Of a DNA stretch of 64,000 nt, positions 1-7,831 are shown piece by piece. Source of the stretch: 55-13 sp964501275 (GTDB lineage Bacteria > Armatimonadota > Fimbriimonadia > Fimbriimonadales > Fimbriimonadaceae). Positions within the stretch are counted from its first letter, which is position 1, and every line of letters starts with the position of its first letter. Below the pieces are notes generated by a model that was given only the letters and a program-made list of their open reading frames with translations, searched no databases and was not told the origin of the DNA. The stretch spans positions 124,001 through 188,000 of the forward strand of contig CAZCSP010000003.1 in NCBI GenBank assembly GCA_964501275.1. Direction: 5' to 3'. The translations under genes were made by a program, and so were the position numbers.

Positions 1-246
1 GAGATGAAAGACGCAGATCGACTCCATGGAGACGAGGCGGCTCTGAAGATTGCCGAGCGGCTCCAGCAGCGATTTCTTCAAGATGAAGAAGGCGGCAGCG
101 CTCACGAGGAGCGACAAGGCAGCCAGCAAGTAGACGATCGCGTTACTTGCCCCACTGGCGGAGGCGGCAACAATGGCGAAACACAATAGAGTCACCGACC
201 CTAATGCGAGCCCAAGTTTCCCTTGGACCTTTAAACCCTTAGACAT
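1..246 (-). CDS. Methyl-accepting chemotaxis protein, N-terminal part only
   Basis: The reading frame starts at ATG 246 (minus), 9 nt after an AGAGGG ribosome site, and runs off the left edge. The visible 82 residues give a short basic start, a hydrophobic helix (about residues 10-29), a very short loop, a second hydrophobic helix (about 33-51), then a charged stretch beginning KKSLLEPLGNLQSRL. Two close membrane helices followed by a HAMP-like linker are typical of chemoreceptors that lack a large periplasmic sensor domain. The signalling domain would lie outside the window, so the family call rests on the N-terminus alone. A sensor histidine kinase of similar layout is the main alternative. 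Confidence 0.6.
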   Translation of the reverse strand, partial: MSKGLKVQGKLGLALGSVTLLCFAIVAASASGASNAIVYLLAALSLLVSAAAFFILKKSLLEPLGNLQSRLVSMESICVFHL

Positions 247-632
247 GTTTTTCCCTCTTAAATCAAATTGGGCCATCCGTGCCCGGCCATCGATCTGCCC
301 AACCCATTTCCTCACAGAATCGTGGCCTGATAATTTGCCCGGATTAAAGATAGGCATCCGGAATAGATTCCTATAGGGATCTGAACTGGGGCGGCGACCG
401 CTTAGTAACCATGCTCTTGGCAAACTTTGGCTTTACTCTTTGATGCCGTATCACTCCCGAGATTTCTGTTGCCTTAACAATGCGAAACGAGGGCGGCTTC
501 GTTAGTGTGTCTTCCGTCAAGCAGGGCTACACGCTTCAAACCAAAGCGGAACCCTAAAAATTCTCGAAAAACGTGAGGTGGCAGGAGTGATGGATTGTTT
601 TTAGGTGAAGACGCCCACTGATTCCCCCAGCT
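247..632. other. Intergenic region without a gene
   Basis: About 390 bases lie between the chemoreceptor start and the end of the glycosidase gene. No credible coding frame was seen on either strand. The stretch must hold the chemoreceptor promoter. A fragment resembling part of a c-di-GMP riboswitch (GGGCAAA on the minus strand) lacks the rest of the conserved core, so no riboswitch is called. Confidence 0.5.
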
Positions 633-2657
633 TTACCGGACAAGTTCGATAGAGGACGGATCCCTCTCCGACGACTCGACGGGCTTGAAAACCGCCATCA
701 CATCCTTGCCGGGCAGGTCGATCTTCTCTTGGTGGGTGATGGATTCGATCTTGATCTTTCGCTTCGTGGACTTGCCGGTGTCCAGATCGGTGAGTATGAG
801 GTCGTACTCTCCCGCCGCCAGACCGAGGCCGCTTAGCGTGGCGGTAGCCGGAGAGGCTCCGGGGTTGGCAGTAATGCGGGCCATGAGCCAATCCACTTGG
901 CCCAAAGCCTGGACGCTGGCCTCATAGTCCATGTCGGAGAATGTGAAGGACTGCATCGTGATCCAATCTGGCCCGGTGTTTTCGATGGTCAGTTCGTTTT
1001 GTCCGGCGGGGTATTCAAAGGTAAACGTGCCGGCGGCGGCAGGTTGGTCGGCATTGCTGGCGGCGTAGGTGGATACCAGGACTGATTTGCCGTTGAGTAA
1101 ACCCTGCACATTCGCGCCGCCCTTCGAGACCTGGCTGAATCGGATCGTGAATTTGCCCGGCTTCTCGGCTCGGAAGACGAAGGTCAGAGGCTCGGGGAAC
1201 ATATCGCGATGCCCAACGCCCTGTAAAAATGACGACAACCCGCCCAGACCTTCCGGTTTGGAACCCGCTTCCACAAGGAACTTTGTTTTCTCCGTCTTGG
1301 CCCAGCCGGTGCCAGGGTTGAAGGTGAGGTCGGATCTGCCGTCGGTGGCGATGCGGACCTTCACGGGTCGAGCGGAGAGGTGATCGGACACCCCCGCCGC
1401 CCGGATCACGTCGTGGGTGGTCTTGAATTCGCCATAGAGATTCTCGCCATGCACAACCTCCCAGGTCCAGAAGGCTCCGGCACCGGCATGGGCGGAGAGA
1501 AGTCCCGCCCATATTCCATCCCGGACATCCATCCGCTGCCCCTTTCGATCAAGGACTCCGGGGCCGTATTCGCCGAAGAACAGTGGCTTGTCGCCCGGAA
1601 CCTTGAACCCAGAGATGGCGGTTCGGACGTCGGGCGGGTAGACGTGGGGCTGATAGAAATCGACGGCGTCGTAGAGATTTGGGAATTCAAAGGTGGAACT
1701 GGTGGAGACCAGGTGGTAATAAGGGTCGATAGACCGGATGTAGGCGGACATCTCCCTGTGCCAATCCACCACTTCCTGCCAACGCTCCTCGTACCGGGCA
1801 TCTACCCACTCGACCTCGTTAAACAGTTCCCAGGCCATCACGCTTGGGGAGTGTCCCCAGCGGGCGATGGCGTAGCGTAGCCACATCTTGGTGCGGCGCT
1901 TGGCCTCCGGGTGGGTGAAGAAGTCGGCGGCTTTCTCCAAGAATCCGCCCTTGTCCTTGTTCCAGGGATGGTCCGGCCAGTTGGGGTTCACGCGGGTGCT
2001 GAAGGAGCCGTGGTGGAAGAGGACGAACTGAAAGCCGATTCCGGCGTCTTCGCATGCTTTCACCAGTTGGTCCCAACGCTCGAAGGCCTGGGGTAGCATC
2101 CGATCCTCGTCGGCCTCGCCCGATTGGGGCACCCAGGGGTTCTTGCCATCCCAGGCGCATGCCCAGATGCGTGTCCAGTTGACGCCGTTTTCCCCCATCT
2201 TCTTCAGCATCTCCACCATATCGGGCAGGCCGCCGCTCTGCCAGCCCAAGTTGAAGCCGAGGGGCAGATAGGGCTGGCCATCTTCGTACTTGAATCGCCC
2301 TCTGTTAAGGTCGTCGAGGCGGATGAAGCCCTTGGGAATAGGCTTGCCAGCGAGTTCGACTATGGCGGGTTCAGGAGTCGCGCTGAGGGCGGCTCCGTTG
2401 CGGAAGAGGACCGGCTTGTATCTGCCCGGCTGATCAGCGACCAGGACCGCTTTCCAGGCGGCTTCGTCGGCGTCGAAGTAGGCCAGCCGGTCGGTGGTGT
2501 TGCCCTTGGCGTCGGTGAACCGCACCTGCATATCGCTCTTCTCGATATCATAAGGGTTTCCCGAAAAAGCGACGGGAAACGTGACGGTCTCCGGACCGTA
2601 CCAAGCCTTGGGGGCGGACTGGATTTGGAGGGCGAGAAGCAGCGCGAGAGACAACAT
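633..2657 (-). CDS. Secreted glycoside hydrolase, DUF5060 plus GH5-like catalytic domain
   Basis: This is a predicted exported polysaccharide-degrading enzyme of 674 residues. A hydrophobic signal peptide covers about residues 1-15. A DUF5060-like beta domain follows (about 16-105), then a (beta/alpha)8 barrel of cellulase/mannanase type (about 125-400). The likely acid/base is Glu281 in MAWELFNEVEW, and the likely nucleophile is Glu363 in FFGEYGPG. The C-terminal third looks like beta-sandwich carbohydrate-binding domains. Substrate cannot be read from sequence; beta-1,4-mannan or beta-glucan are usual for this clan. The gene follows the ECF sigma gene on the same strand after 141 bases, so co-expression is possible. 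Domain classes are visible; substrate is inference. Confidence 0.8.
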   Translation of the reverse strand: MLSLALLLALQIQSAPKAWYGPETVTFPVAFSGNPYDIEKSDMQVRFTDAKGNTTDRLAYFDADEAAWKAVLVADQPGRYKPVLFRNGAALSATPEPAIVELAGKPIPKGFIRLDDLNRGRFKYEDGQPYLPLGFNLGWQSGGLPDMVEMLKKMGENGVNWTRIWACAWDGKNPWVPQSGEADEDRMLPQAFERWDQLVKACEDAGIGFQFVLFHHGSFSTRVNPNWPDHPWNKDKGGFLEKAADFFTHPEAKRRTKMWLRYAIARWGHSPSVMAWELFNEVEWVDARYEERWQEVVDWHREMSAYIRSIDPYYHLVSTSSTFEFPNLYDAVDFYQPHVYPPDVRTAISGFKVPGDKPLFFGEYGPGVLDRKGQRMDVRDGIWAGLLSAHAGAGAFWTWEVVHGENLYGEFKTTHDVIRAAGVSDHLSARPVKVRIATDGRSDLTFNPGTGWAKTEKTKFLVEAGSKPEGLGGLSSFLQGVGHRDMFPEPLTFVFRAEKPGKFTIRFSQVSKGGANVQGLLNGKSVLVSTYAASNADQPAAAGTFTFEYPAGQNELTIENTGPDWITMQSFTFSDMDYEASVQALGQVDWLMARITANPGASPATATLSGLGLAAGEYDLILTDLDTGKSTKRKIKIESITHQEKIDLPGKDVMAVFKPVESSERDPSSIELVR

Positions 2658-2685
2658 AAGCTTTCGCGGGAGCTTACCGCTGTTA

Positions 2686-2796
2686 TGTGGCTTGTGAATT
2701 GTGGCCTGTGGTTAGTGTCTTGTTGGATCTGACTCATCCGACCATCCGACAGATCAGACAATCCACATCAACACAAATCACAGGCCACAAGCCACA
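2686..2796. repeat. Imperfect inverted repeat of GTGGCTTGTG/GTGGCCTGTG units
   Basis: GTGGCTTGTG (2687-2696) and GTGGCCTGTG (2701-2710) on the left have complements CACAGGCCAC (2779-2788) and CACAAGCCAC (2786-2795) on the right. The two arms can fold into a large imperfect hairpin between the sigma factor and glycosidase genes. It resembles a degenerate dispersed intergenic repeat; termination or processing of the sigma transcript is possible. Confidence 0.45.
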
Positions 2797-2798
2797 GA

Positions 2799-3362
2799 CT
2801 ACAGCAGCGCCTTGCGAATCACCTTTCTTGCCCGGTGGAGGCGGGAACGAACGGTGGGGATGGTGAGGCCTTCGGCATCGGCGATCTCCGTGTAGGAGAG
2901 GCCATCCACGTCGCACATCTGAATGATGCGACGGTGGCTGTCGGGCAGCTTGGCCAACGCCCGTTGAACCTTGGCCTGCATCTGATTCTGCTTGAAAGAG
3001 TCGTCGGGCAGAGGGCTGGCGTCCACGGGTTCATAGGCGTGTCCTGCGCCGTCTTCCAGCGTGACCAAGGCATCCAGCGAATGCATCTTCGGCCGCCGAT
3101 TGATCGTCCTTACCGCATCCAGATGCGCTCGCATGATGATCTTGAGCAACCAGTTCTGAAACGGCTTGTCGTCCTGATAGGCGTCGAAGTGAGTCCAAGC
3201 CTTCACGATGGCAAGCTGGACCAGGTCGTCGGCGTCGGCTCGGTTTCGGGTGAGGCTCATCGCAAAGCTCAGCGCCTTCTTGCGGACTTCATCCACCAAC
3301 CGTTCGAATTTTTCTTGAGCGTGGGCCTTTCCCTGAGGCCCACATGCTATTGCTGCGCACAT
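2799..3362 (-). CDS. RNA polymerase sigma factor, ECF (sigma-70 family)
   Basis: This 187-residue protein has the two-domain layout of an extracytoplasmic-function sigma factor. Region 2 (about 17-95) includes RADADDLVQLAIVKAW and the FQNWLLKI stretch. Region 4 (about 125-185) has a helix-turn-helix in LSYTEIADAEGLTIPTVRSRLHRAR. It would direct RNA polymerase to a small regulon. The start is supported by a GGAAGGA ribosome site 9 nt upstream. No anti-sigma factor gene is adjacent, so its control is not visible. It is divergent from the TetR gene and upstream of the glycosidase, a possible target. Confidence 0.9.
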   Translation of the reverse strand: MCAAIACGPQGKAHAQEKFERLVDEVRKKALSFAMSLTRNRADADDLVQLAIVKAWTHFDAYQDDKPFQNWLLKIIMRAHLDAVRTINRRPKMHSLDALVTLEDGAGHAYEPVDASPLPDDSFKQNQMQAKVQRALAKLPDSHRRIIQMCDVDGLSYTEIADAEGLTIPTVRSRLHRARKVIRKALL

Positions 3363-3506
3363 ATTATCTGTCCTTCCTTTAGCTCGGCGTCGTACCCATC
3401 GCCGCCAGCCACACAGGGATATTACGATACTTGGGCCAAAAAGAAAACCCGCCAGTTTAGATTTTATTTAGAAAGTATGTCTTTCGGCCTAGTATCCTGA
3501 ACATCA

Positions 3507-3519
3507 GACCAAAAAGGTC
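3507..3519. promoter_or_regulatory. Candidate TetR operator GACC-AAAAA-GGTC
   Basis: The 13-bp perfect palindrome GACCAAAAAGGTC lies 29 nt before the TetR gene start, in the divergent region shared with the sigma factor. TetR-family regulators commonly bind short palindromes at their own promoters, so autoregulation is a reasonable inference. No second copy was noticed nearby. Confidence 0.4.
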
Positions 3520-3548
3520 GTTTTATACATTAGTGGTACAGATTTGAC

Positions 3549-4148
3549 ATGTTAGATTCCCCGAAGCCAAGCCTCAAGGAAAGACAGTGGAAATTGCGCG
3601 AAGACGCCATCCTTGACGCGGTTGTGGAGCTTTTGGCGGTCAAGGGCTACAACGCGATGACGATGGACGACATCGCAAACCTGGTTGGAATCTCCAAGGC
3701 GACCCTTTACTTGCACTTCTCATCCAAACACGACCTGGTGGTGAGCGTGGCATGTCGTACCATCGACCGGTCCTATGAGCAGTTGGCCTCTATCGACCCG
3801 ACCCTTCCCGCGTCGAAGAGACTGGAGCAGATGATCGACCGGGCGGTGGAGATCCGATTTGGTTCGGGGCATATCTCGTTCAACGATGGGGTGGGGGAGA
3901 TCGTGGAGATTCTGTCCCAGGATCACCCGTTCCGAGAGAAGGAAGCGCGGAACATGCAGTTCATTTTGGGTGTTGTCGGAGCGGCTCAGAAGGACGGTGC
4001 CACAGCCCCAGGTGTTTCACCCATTGTGGTCGTTCATATGGTTCTGGGGGCATTGCGGGGGGCGGACATCGAACGGTCGGTGGAGAAGGGGGAAACCAAC
4101 CCAGCTGAGATCGCGGAAAGCATGAAGCGTTTGATCCTGCGGAGTTAG
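3549..4148 (+). CDS. TetR/AcrR family transcriptional regulator
   Basis: This 199-residue protein has an N-terminal TetR helix-turn-helix (about residues 17-65) with the diagnostic run MTMDDIANLVGISKATLYLHF, followed by KHDLV. The remainder is the variable all-helical ligand and dimer domain, from which a ligand cannot be deduced. It probably represses itself and perhaps a neighbour through the palindrome at 3507-3519. No clear ribosome site precedes the ATG, so the transcript may have a short leader. Confidence 0.9.
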   Translation: MLDSPKPSLKERQWKLREDAILDAVVELLAVKGYNAMTMDDIANLVGISKATLYLHFSSKHDLVVSVACRTIDRSYEQLASIDPTLPASKRLEQMIDRAVEIRFGSGHISFNDGVGEIVEILSQDHPFREKEARNMQFILGVVGAAQKDGATAPGVSPIVVVHMVLGALRGADIERSVEKGETNPAEIAESMKRLILRS

Positions 4149-4560
4149 ACAAAACAGTTCAATATTGCGGTTCTTGCGCCGAAAGGGACAGCAACAGCTA
4201 TCGCGAAAGAGTAGCCAAGTACCCCACAATATCTACGTGCTAAGGATATTCCCGACCACCCATCGAGAAGCCGATTTCCGTCTGATGGCGGAGCCAGCAA
4301 GTATTCAGAGCGCACAAGAGTCCATCCCAAAACCCTCTCAGCAGATCAGGCCCGGTACACCAAGTACGGGCCTTTCTTCTGTTCCCAATCCTGCCAAGCC
4401 CGACCGCTCGGAGTAGCCTCGGGATGGTTTGTGCCCGGCAATTGAAGCCCAAACACTCGGCAAGACGGCGGCACAATGTATCCGCCGCCTACAGAATCTC
4501 CAGAACTGGCGAAATTGGCTACTTTGGGCAGTTGGCGTAATCAGGTAGCCTTCCGCTCTC
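4149..4560. other. Intergenic region between TetR gene and ilvA
   Basis: There is no supported gene in these 412 bases. The only clear structure is the hairpin at 4348-4376, annotated separately. The ilvA promoter must lie to its right. Confidence 0.5.
4348..4380 (+). terminator. Rho-independent terminator-like hairpin
   Basis: A 7-bp GC-rich stem (AGGCCCG with CGGGCCT) around a 12-nt loop is followed by TTCTTCT. It sits 200 bases after the TetR stop codon and could insulate ilvA. Confidence 0.55.
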
Positions 4561-6072
4561 ATGAAGGACGCGGTTTTGAAGGCGGCGCTGCTTTCGCGCG
4601 TGTATGAAGTCGCCCATGAGACGCCGCTGGAATTCGCTCCTCGGTTGAGCCACCAGGTTGGCAACCGCGTGTGGCTGAAGCGCGAGGACGAGCAGCCAGT
4701 CTTCAGTTTCAAGATTCGGGGCGCCTACAACAAGATGGCTTCTCTTTCCCCCGAGGGGCTGGCAAACGGCGTCGTGTGCTCCAGTGCCGGGAATCATGCC
4801 CAAGGGGTGGCGCTCTCCGCCAAGAAGCTGGGTTGCCGGGCCGTCATCGTCATGCCCACCACCACTCCTTCCATCAAGGTGGACGCGGTGAAGGCGTTTG
4901 GAGCGGAGGTGGTTCTGCATGGGGACAGCTACGATGCGGCATACGCCATGGCTAGGGAATTGGAGGCGCAAGAGGGGCTTTGCTTTATCCATCCCTACGA
5001 CGATTCGGCGGTGATCGCGGGGCAGGGAACTATTGGCGTCGAAATACTTCGACAGGCCGCCGAGGGCATCGATGCGGTTTACGTCGCGGTCGGGGGCGGC
5101 GGGCTGATTTCTGGAGTCGGCGCAGTGATTAAAGAGCTTCGACCAGATGTACGCATTATCGGTGTCGAACCGGAAGACTGCTGCGGGATGGCGCAGTCGC
5201 TTCGCGCAGGGGAGGTGGTGACGCTGGACCGGGTGGGGCGGTTTGCGGATGGCGTGGCGGTGAAGCGGGTGGGGGATCTGACCTACCAGATTGCCAAAGA
5301 GGTGATCGACGAGATCGTGATCGTCTCCAACGACGAAATCTGCGCGGCCATCAAGGATATTTTCGAGGATCGGAGGTGCATCCTGGAGCCTGCCGGTGCC
5401 TTGGCCTATGCGGGATTAAAGAGACATGCCCAGGAAAACGGCTGGTCGGACAAGATCCTGGTCGCCATCGCCTGCGGAGCGAATATGAACTTTGACAGCC
5501 TGCGCCACGTTTCCGAGCGGGCGGAGATCGGCGAGAAGCGGGAAGCGATCTTGGCGGTGACTATCCCGGAGCGTCCAGGCAGCTTTCTCCAGTTCTGCCG
5601 GGCGATTGGGAATCGGAGCGTGACCGAGTTCAACTACCGCTATGAGGACCTATCCGCCGCCCATGTCTTCGCCGGGATCAAGATAGCGGATCGGGCGGAG
5701 GCGGATCTGCTGATCGAGGGGTTGCGCGGGCAGGGGTACGACGTCCTCGACCTCACCGACAACGAACTCGCCAAGCTCCACATCCGCCACATGGTGGGAG
5801 GCCGCGCGCCGGGGGCTCAAGATGAGCGCCTGGTCCAAGTGGTGTTCCCCGAAAGGGCCGGGGCTCTCCTCAATTTCCTGGAAAGCATGAGCGCCGACTG
5901 GAACATCAGCCTCTTCCACTACCGCAACCACGGCTCTGACTATGGCCGGGTCTTGGTTGGGATTCAGGTGCCAGCGTCCGACGAGTCCGCCTTCTGGACA
6001 TTCTTGGATCGGATGGGCTACGAGTACAGCGACGAAAGTGATAATCCAGCCTGCGAACTGTTCCTGAGATAA
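4561..6072 (+). CDS. ilvA: Threonine ammonia-lyase, biosynthetic (IlvA)
   Basis: This is a PLP enzyme that deaminates L-threonine to 2-oxobutanoate, the first step of isoleucine synthesis. The 503 residues match the long, feedback-regulated form (about 510). The PLP lysine is Lys51 in SFKIRGAYN; the phosphate-binding glycine loop GGGGL is at 178-182. The last third (about 330-503) carries two ACT-like regulatory domains, the site of isoleucine inhibition and valine activation in characterised enzymes. It stands alone between a terminator-like hairpin and a convergent ABC transporter, with no other ilv genes nearby. Confidence 0.95.
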   Translation: MKDAVLKAALLSRVYEVAHETPLEFAPRLSHQVGNRVWLKREDEQPVFSFKIRGAYNKMASLSPEGLANGVVCSSAGNHAQGVALSAKKLGCRAVIVMPTTTPSIKVDAVKAFGAEVVLHGDSYDAAYAMARELEAQEGLCFIHPYDDSAVIAGQGTIGVEILRQAAEGIDAVYVAVGGGGLISGVGAVIKELRPDVRIIGVEPEDCCGMAQSLRAGEVVTLDRVGRFADGVAVKRVGDLTYQIAKEVIDEIVIVSNDEICAAIKDIFEDRRCILEPAGALAYAGLKRHAQENGWSDKILVAIACGANMNFDSLRHVSERAEIGEKREAILAVTIPERPGSFLQFCRAIGNRSVTEFNYRYEDLSAAHVFAGIKIADRAEADLLIEGLRGQGYDVLDLTDNELAKLHIRHMVGGRAPGAQDERLVQVVFPERAGALLNFLESMSADWNISLFHYRNHGSDYGRVLVGIQVPASDESAFWTFLDRMGYEYSDESDNPACELFLR

Positions 6073-6088
6073 GGCCTTGGCCCCCGAG

Positions 6089-7831
6089 CTACCGCCCTCC
6101 CAGACCGCTCAATGTCACGCCCTCAATGAAGTACTTCTGGGCGAAGAAGAAGAGGGCGAGGATGGGGAGGATCGTGAGGGTGGCGAAGGCCATGAGGTAA
6201 CCGGGTTCGCCGCCTCTTTCGCCCTGGAAGAGTTGAAGCGCGTAGCTCAATGGCATATTCTCGGGAGAGTTGATATAGATGAGTGGCCCCATGAAGTTAT
6301 TCCAAGCCCCGAGGCAGGTCCAGATCGCGATGACGGCAAGAGCAGGCTTGATCTGGGGGAGCATGATGCTCCAGAACGCGCGGAGATAGGAGCAACCGTC
6401 GATCTTGGCGGCATCCTCCAACTCCATCGGAATCCCTTTGAAGAACTGGCGCAGGAGGAAGACGTTGAACGCACTGGCAAAGAACATCGGCACCCAGAGC
6501 GGATAGAGTGTATCGATCCAACCGAGCGTACGGAAAATCAAGAACTGGGGCAACAGCGTGACCGCGCCGGGCAGCATCATGGTAGCGAGCAGGATGCCGA
6601 ACAGGAAATCCCGCCCAGGGAACTTCATGCGCGAGAACGCATAGGCAACGATCGAGGAGCTGAGGATCGTGCCGATCACGCTCAGAATGACCAGGATCAA
6701 GGTGTTCTTGAGGTACACCAAGCCGGTGTTGGTCTCTGGTGGCATATAGCCGAGGGCGTCGGGGTAGTTCTGCCATAGAAGTCCCACATGCCGTACGGGC
6801 TCGACTTCGTCCTGCTGGAACTCCCGCTCCTGGCCTTTCAGTGAAGCGGGCTCTATGAACTGGATTCGGAAGCCGCCCGTCTCCAGGTTCTCGGATACAA
6901 ACCCCTTGAACGTCTGCCCATCGACGGTTCCGGTATAGACCCCTGCGCTCCGCGCGATTTCGGTGAGCGCAGATTGCGGAAGATCCAGGGTGGTGCCTCG
7001 CAGCGCGAGGGGAAGTTCGATATCCAGTTTTACGGAACCATCGCCCCGGAGTTCGGTCACCACGCCCCGAATCTTCTGACCCTCATGGGTGGTTTCGTAA
7101 AAGGGATTCTTGGGGTCCTTGTAGGGAACCGTTTCTTGCACCTTCGGAATCCACACGATCCCGTCTGGACTGGCCATATCTCGGTCCTCTTTGAAACTGG
7201 TGATGACCAGGAAGGCAAAGGGGATGCCGAAGACGATGGAGCCGGAGATTAAGGCGACCTGGTTGACAACCGCCTTGGCCAGCCCGCGACTCTTCACCGC
7301 CCGCCCGGCGGCGATCATGGCGGCCATCGCCGCCACCAGGCCAAGAACGATAGCGACGGTCGTGCCAAGGGAAAGCGGGATGCCCCCGCGCAGGATTTCG
7401 ATCTTGCGATCCTTGTCCTGGAAATACAGGACAAGGAAAAGAACAAGCCCCACCAGCCAAAGCCCCGCCGCCTTCAACTTGTCCGTCCACTCCTCCTCAT
7501 TGATCGAGAACCAACCTTGGAACAGGCGCACGGCGATGAAGGCCGCGCAAAGGACCGCCAGCCACGCCGAATAAGGCATCACAAACCAGACGAGGGGCAA
7601 TAGCACGGGCTCGGTCGGCTTCTTGTCCAGCGTTGACGGAAGCCATGCCCCCACGATCAGTCCTATGGCTCCCAGCCCTGCCCAGATCGCGAGACCCCGA
7701 ACAGTCCTCTCCCGATCCAAGCCTGGCGAGCGGAAGGCCAGTTGGAACAGGGCGTAGATCGTCCGAAACGCGAAGAACCAGCCACCCCAAGTCAGCACGG
7801 CTCCGATCGTGAACAGAATGCCTGCACTCAT
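6089..7831 (-). CDS. ABC sugar transporter permease (MalG-like) with extra N-terminal and periplasmic regions
   Basis: The C-terminal part (about residues 360-580) is a MalG-type permease with the cytoplasmic EAA loop LEDAAKIDGCSYLRAFWSIMLPQIKP, which docks the ATPase. The protein has 580 residues, about twice the usual 280. An extra N-terminal membrane block of roughly five or six helices (1-200) is followed by a soluble segment (about 220-360) inserted before the permease core. I choose the start at 7831 because this ATG overlaps the TGA of the preceding permease gene (ATGA), indicating translational coupling; an in-frame start 24 nt upstream is also possible. No ATPase gene is adjacent, so a shared MsmX-type ATPase elsewhere is expected. 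Confidence 0.88.
   Translation of the reverse strand: MSAGILFTIGAVLTWGGWFFAFRTIYALFQLAFRSPGLDRERTVRGLAIWAGLGAIGLIVGAWLPSTLDKKPTEPVLLPLVWFVMPYSAWLAVLCAAFIAVRLFQGWFSINEEEWTDKLKAAGLWLVGLVLFLVLYFQDKDRKIEILRGGIPLSLGTTVAIVLGLVAAMAAMIAAGRAVKSRGLAKAVVNQVALISGSIVFGIPFAFLVITSFKEDRDMASPDGIVWIPKVQETVPYKDPKNPFYETTHEGQKIRGVVTELRGDGSVKLDIELPLALRGTTLDLPQSALTEIARSAGVYTGTVDGQTFKGFVSENLETGGFRIQFIEPASLKGQEREFQQDEVEPVRHVGLLWQNYPDALGYMPPETNTGLVYLKNTLILVILSVIGTILSSSIVAYAFSRMKFPGRDFLFGILLATMMLPGAVTLLPQFLIFRTLGWIDTLYPLWVPMFFASAFNVFLLRQFFKGIPMELEDAAKIDGCSYLRAFWSIMLPQIKPALAVIAIWTCLGAWNNFMGPLIYINSPENMPLSYALQLFQGERGGEPGYLMAFATLTILPILALFFFAQKYFIEGVTLSGLGGR

Noticed and set aside
290..420. Possible c-di-GMP (GEMM) riboswitch before the chemoreceptor gene
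   Set aside because: Only GGGCAAA and scattered bases fit on the minus strand. The GACGCAAAGC core and the receptor helix are not present.
3481..3548. TATGA-type island box before the TetR gene
   Set aside because: The palindrome there is GACC-AAAAA-GGTC, unrelated to TATGA-N6-TCATA.
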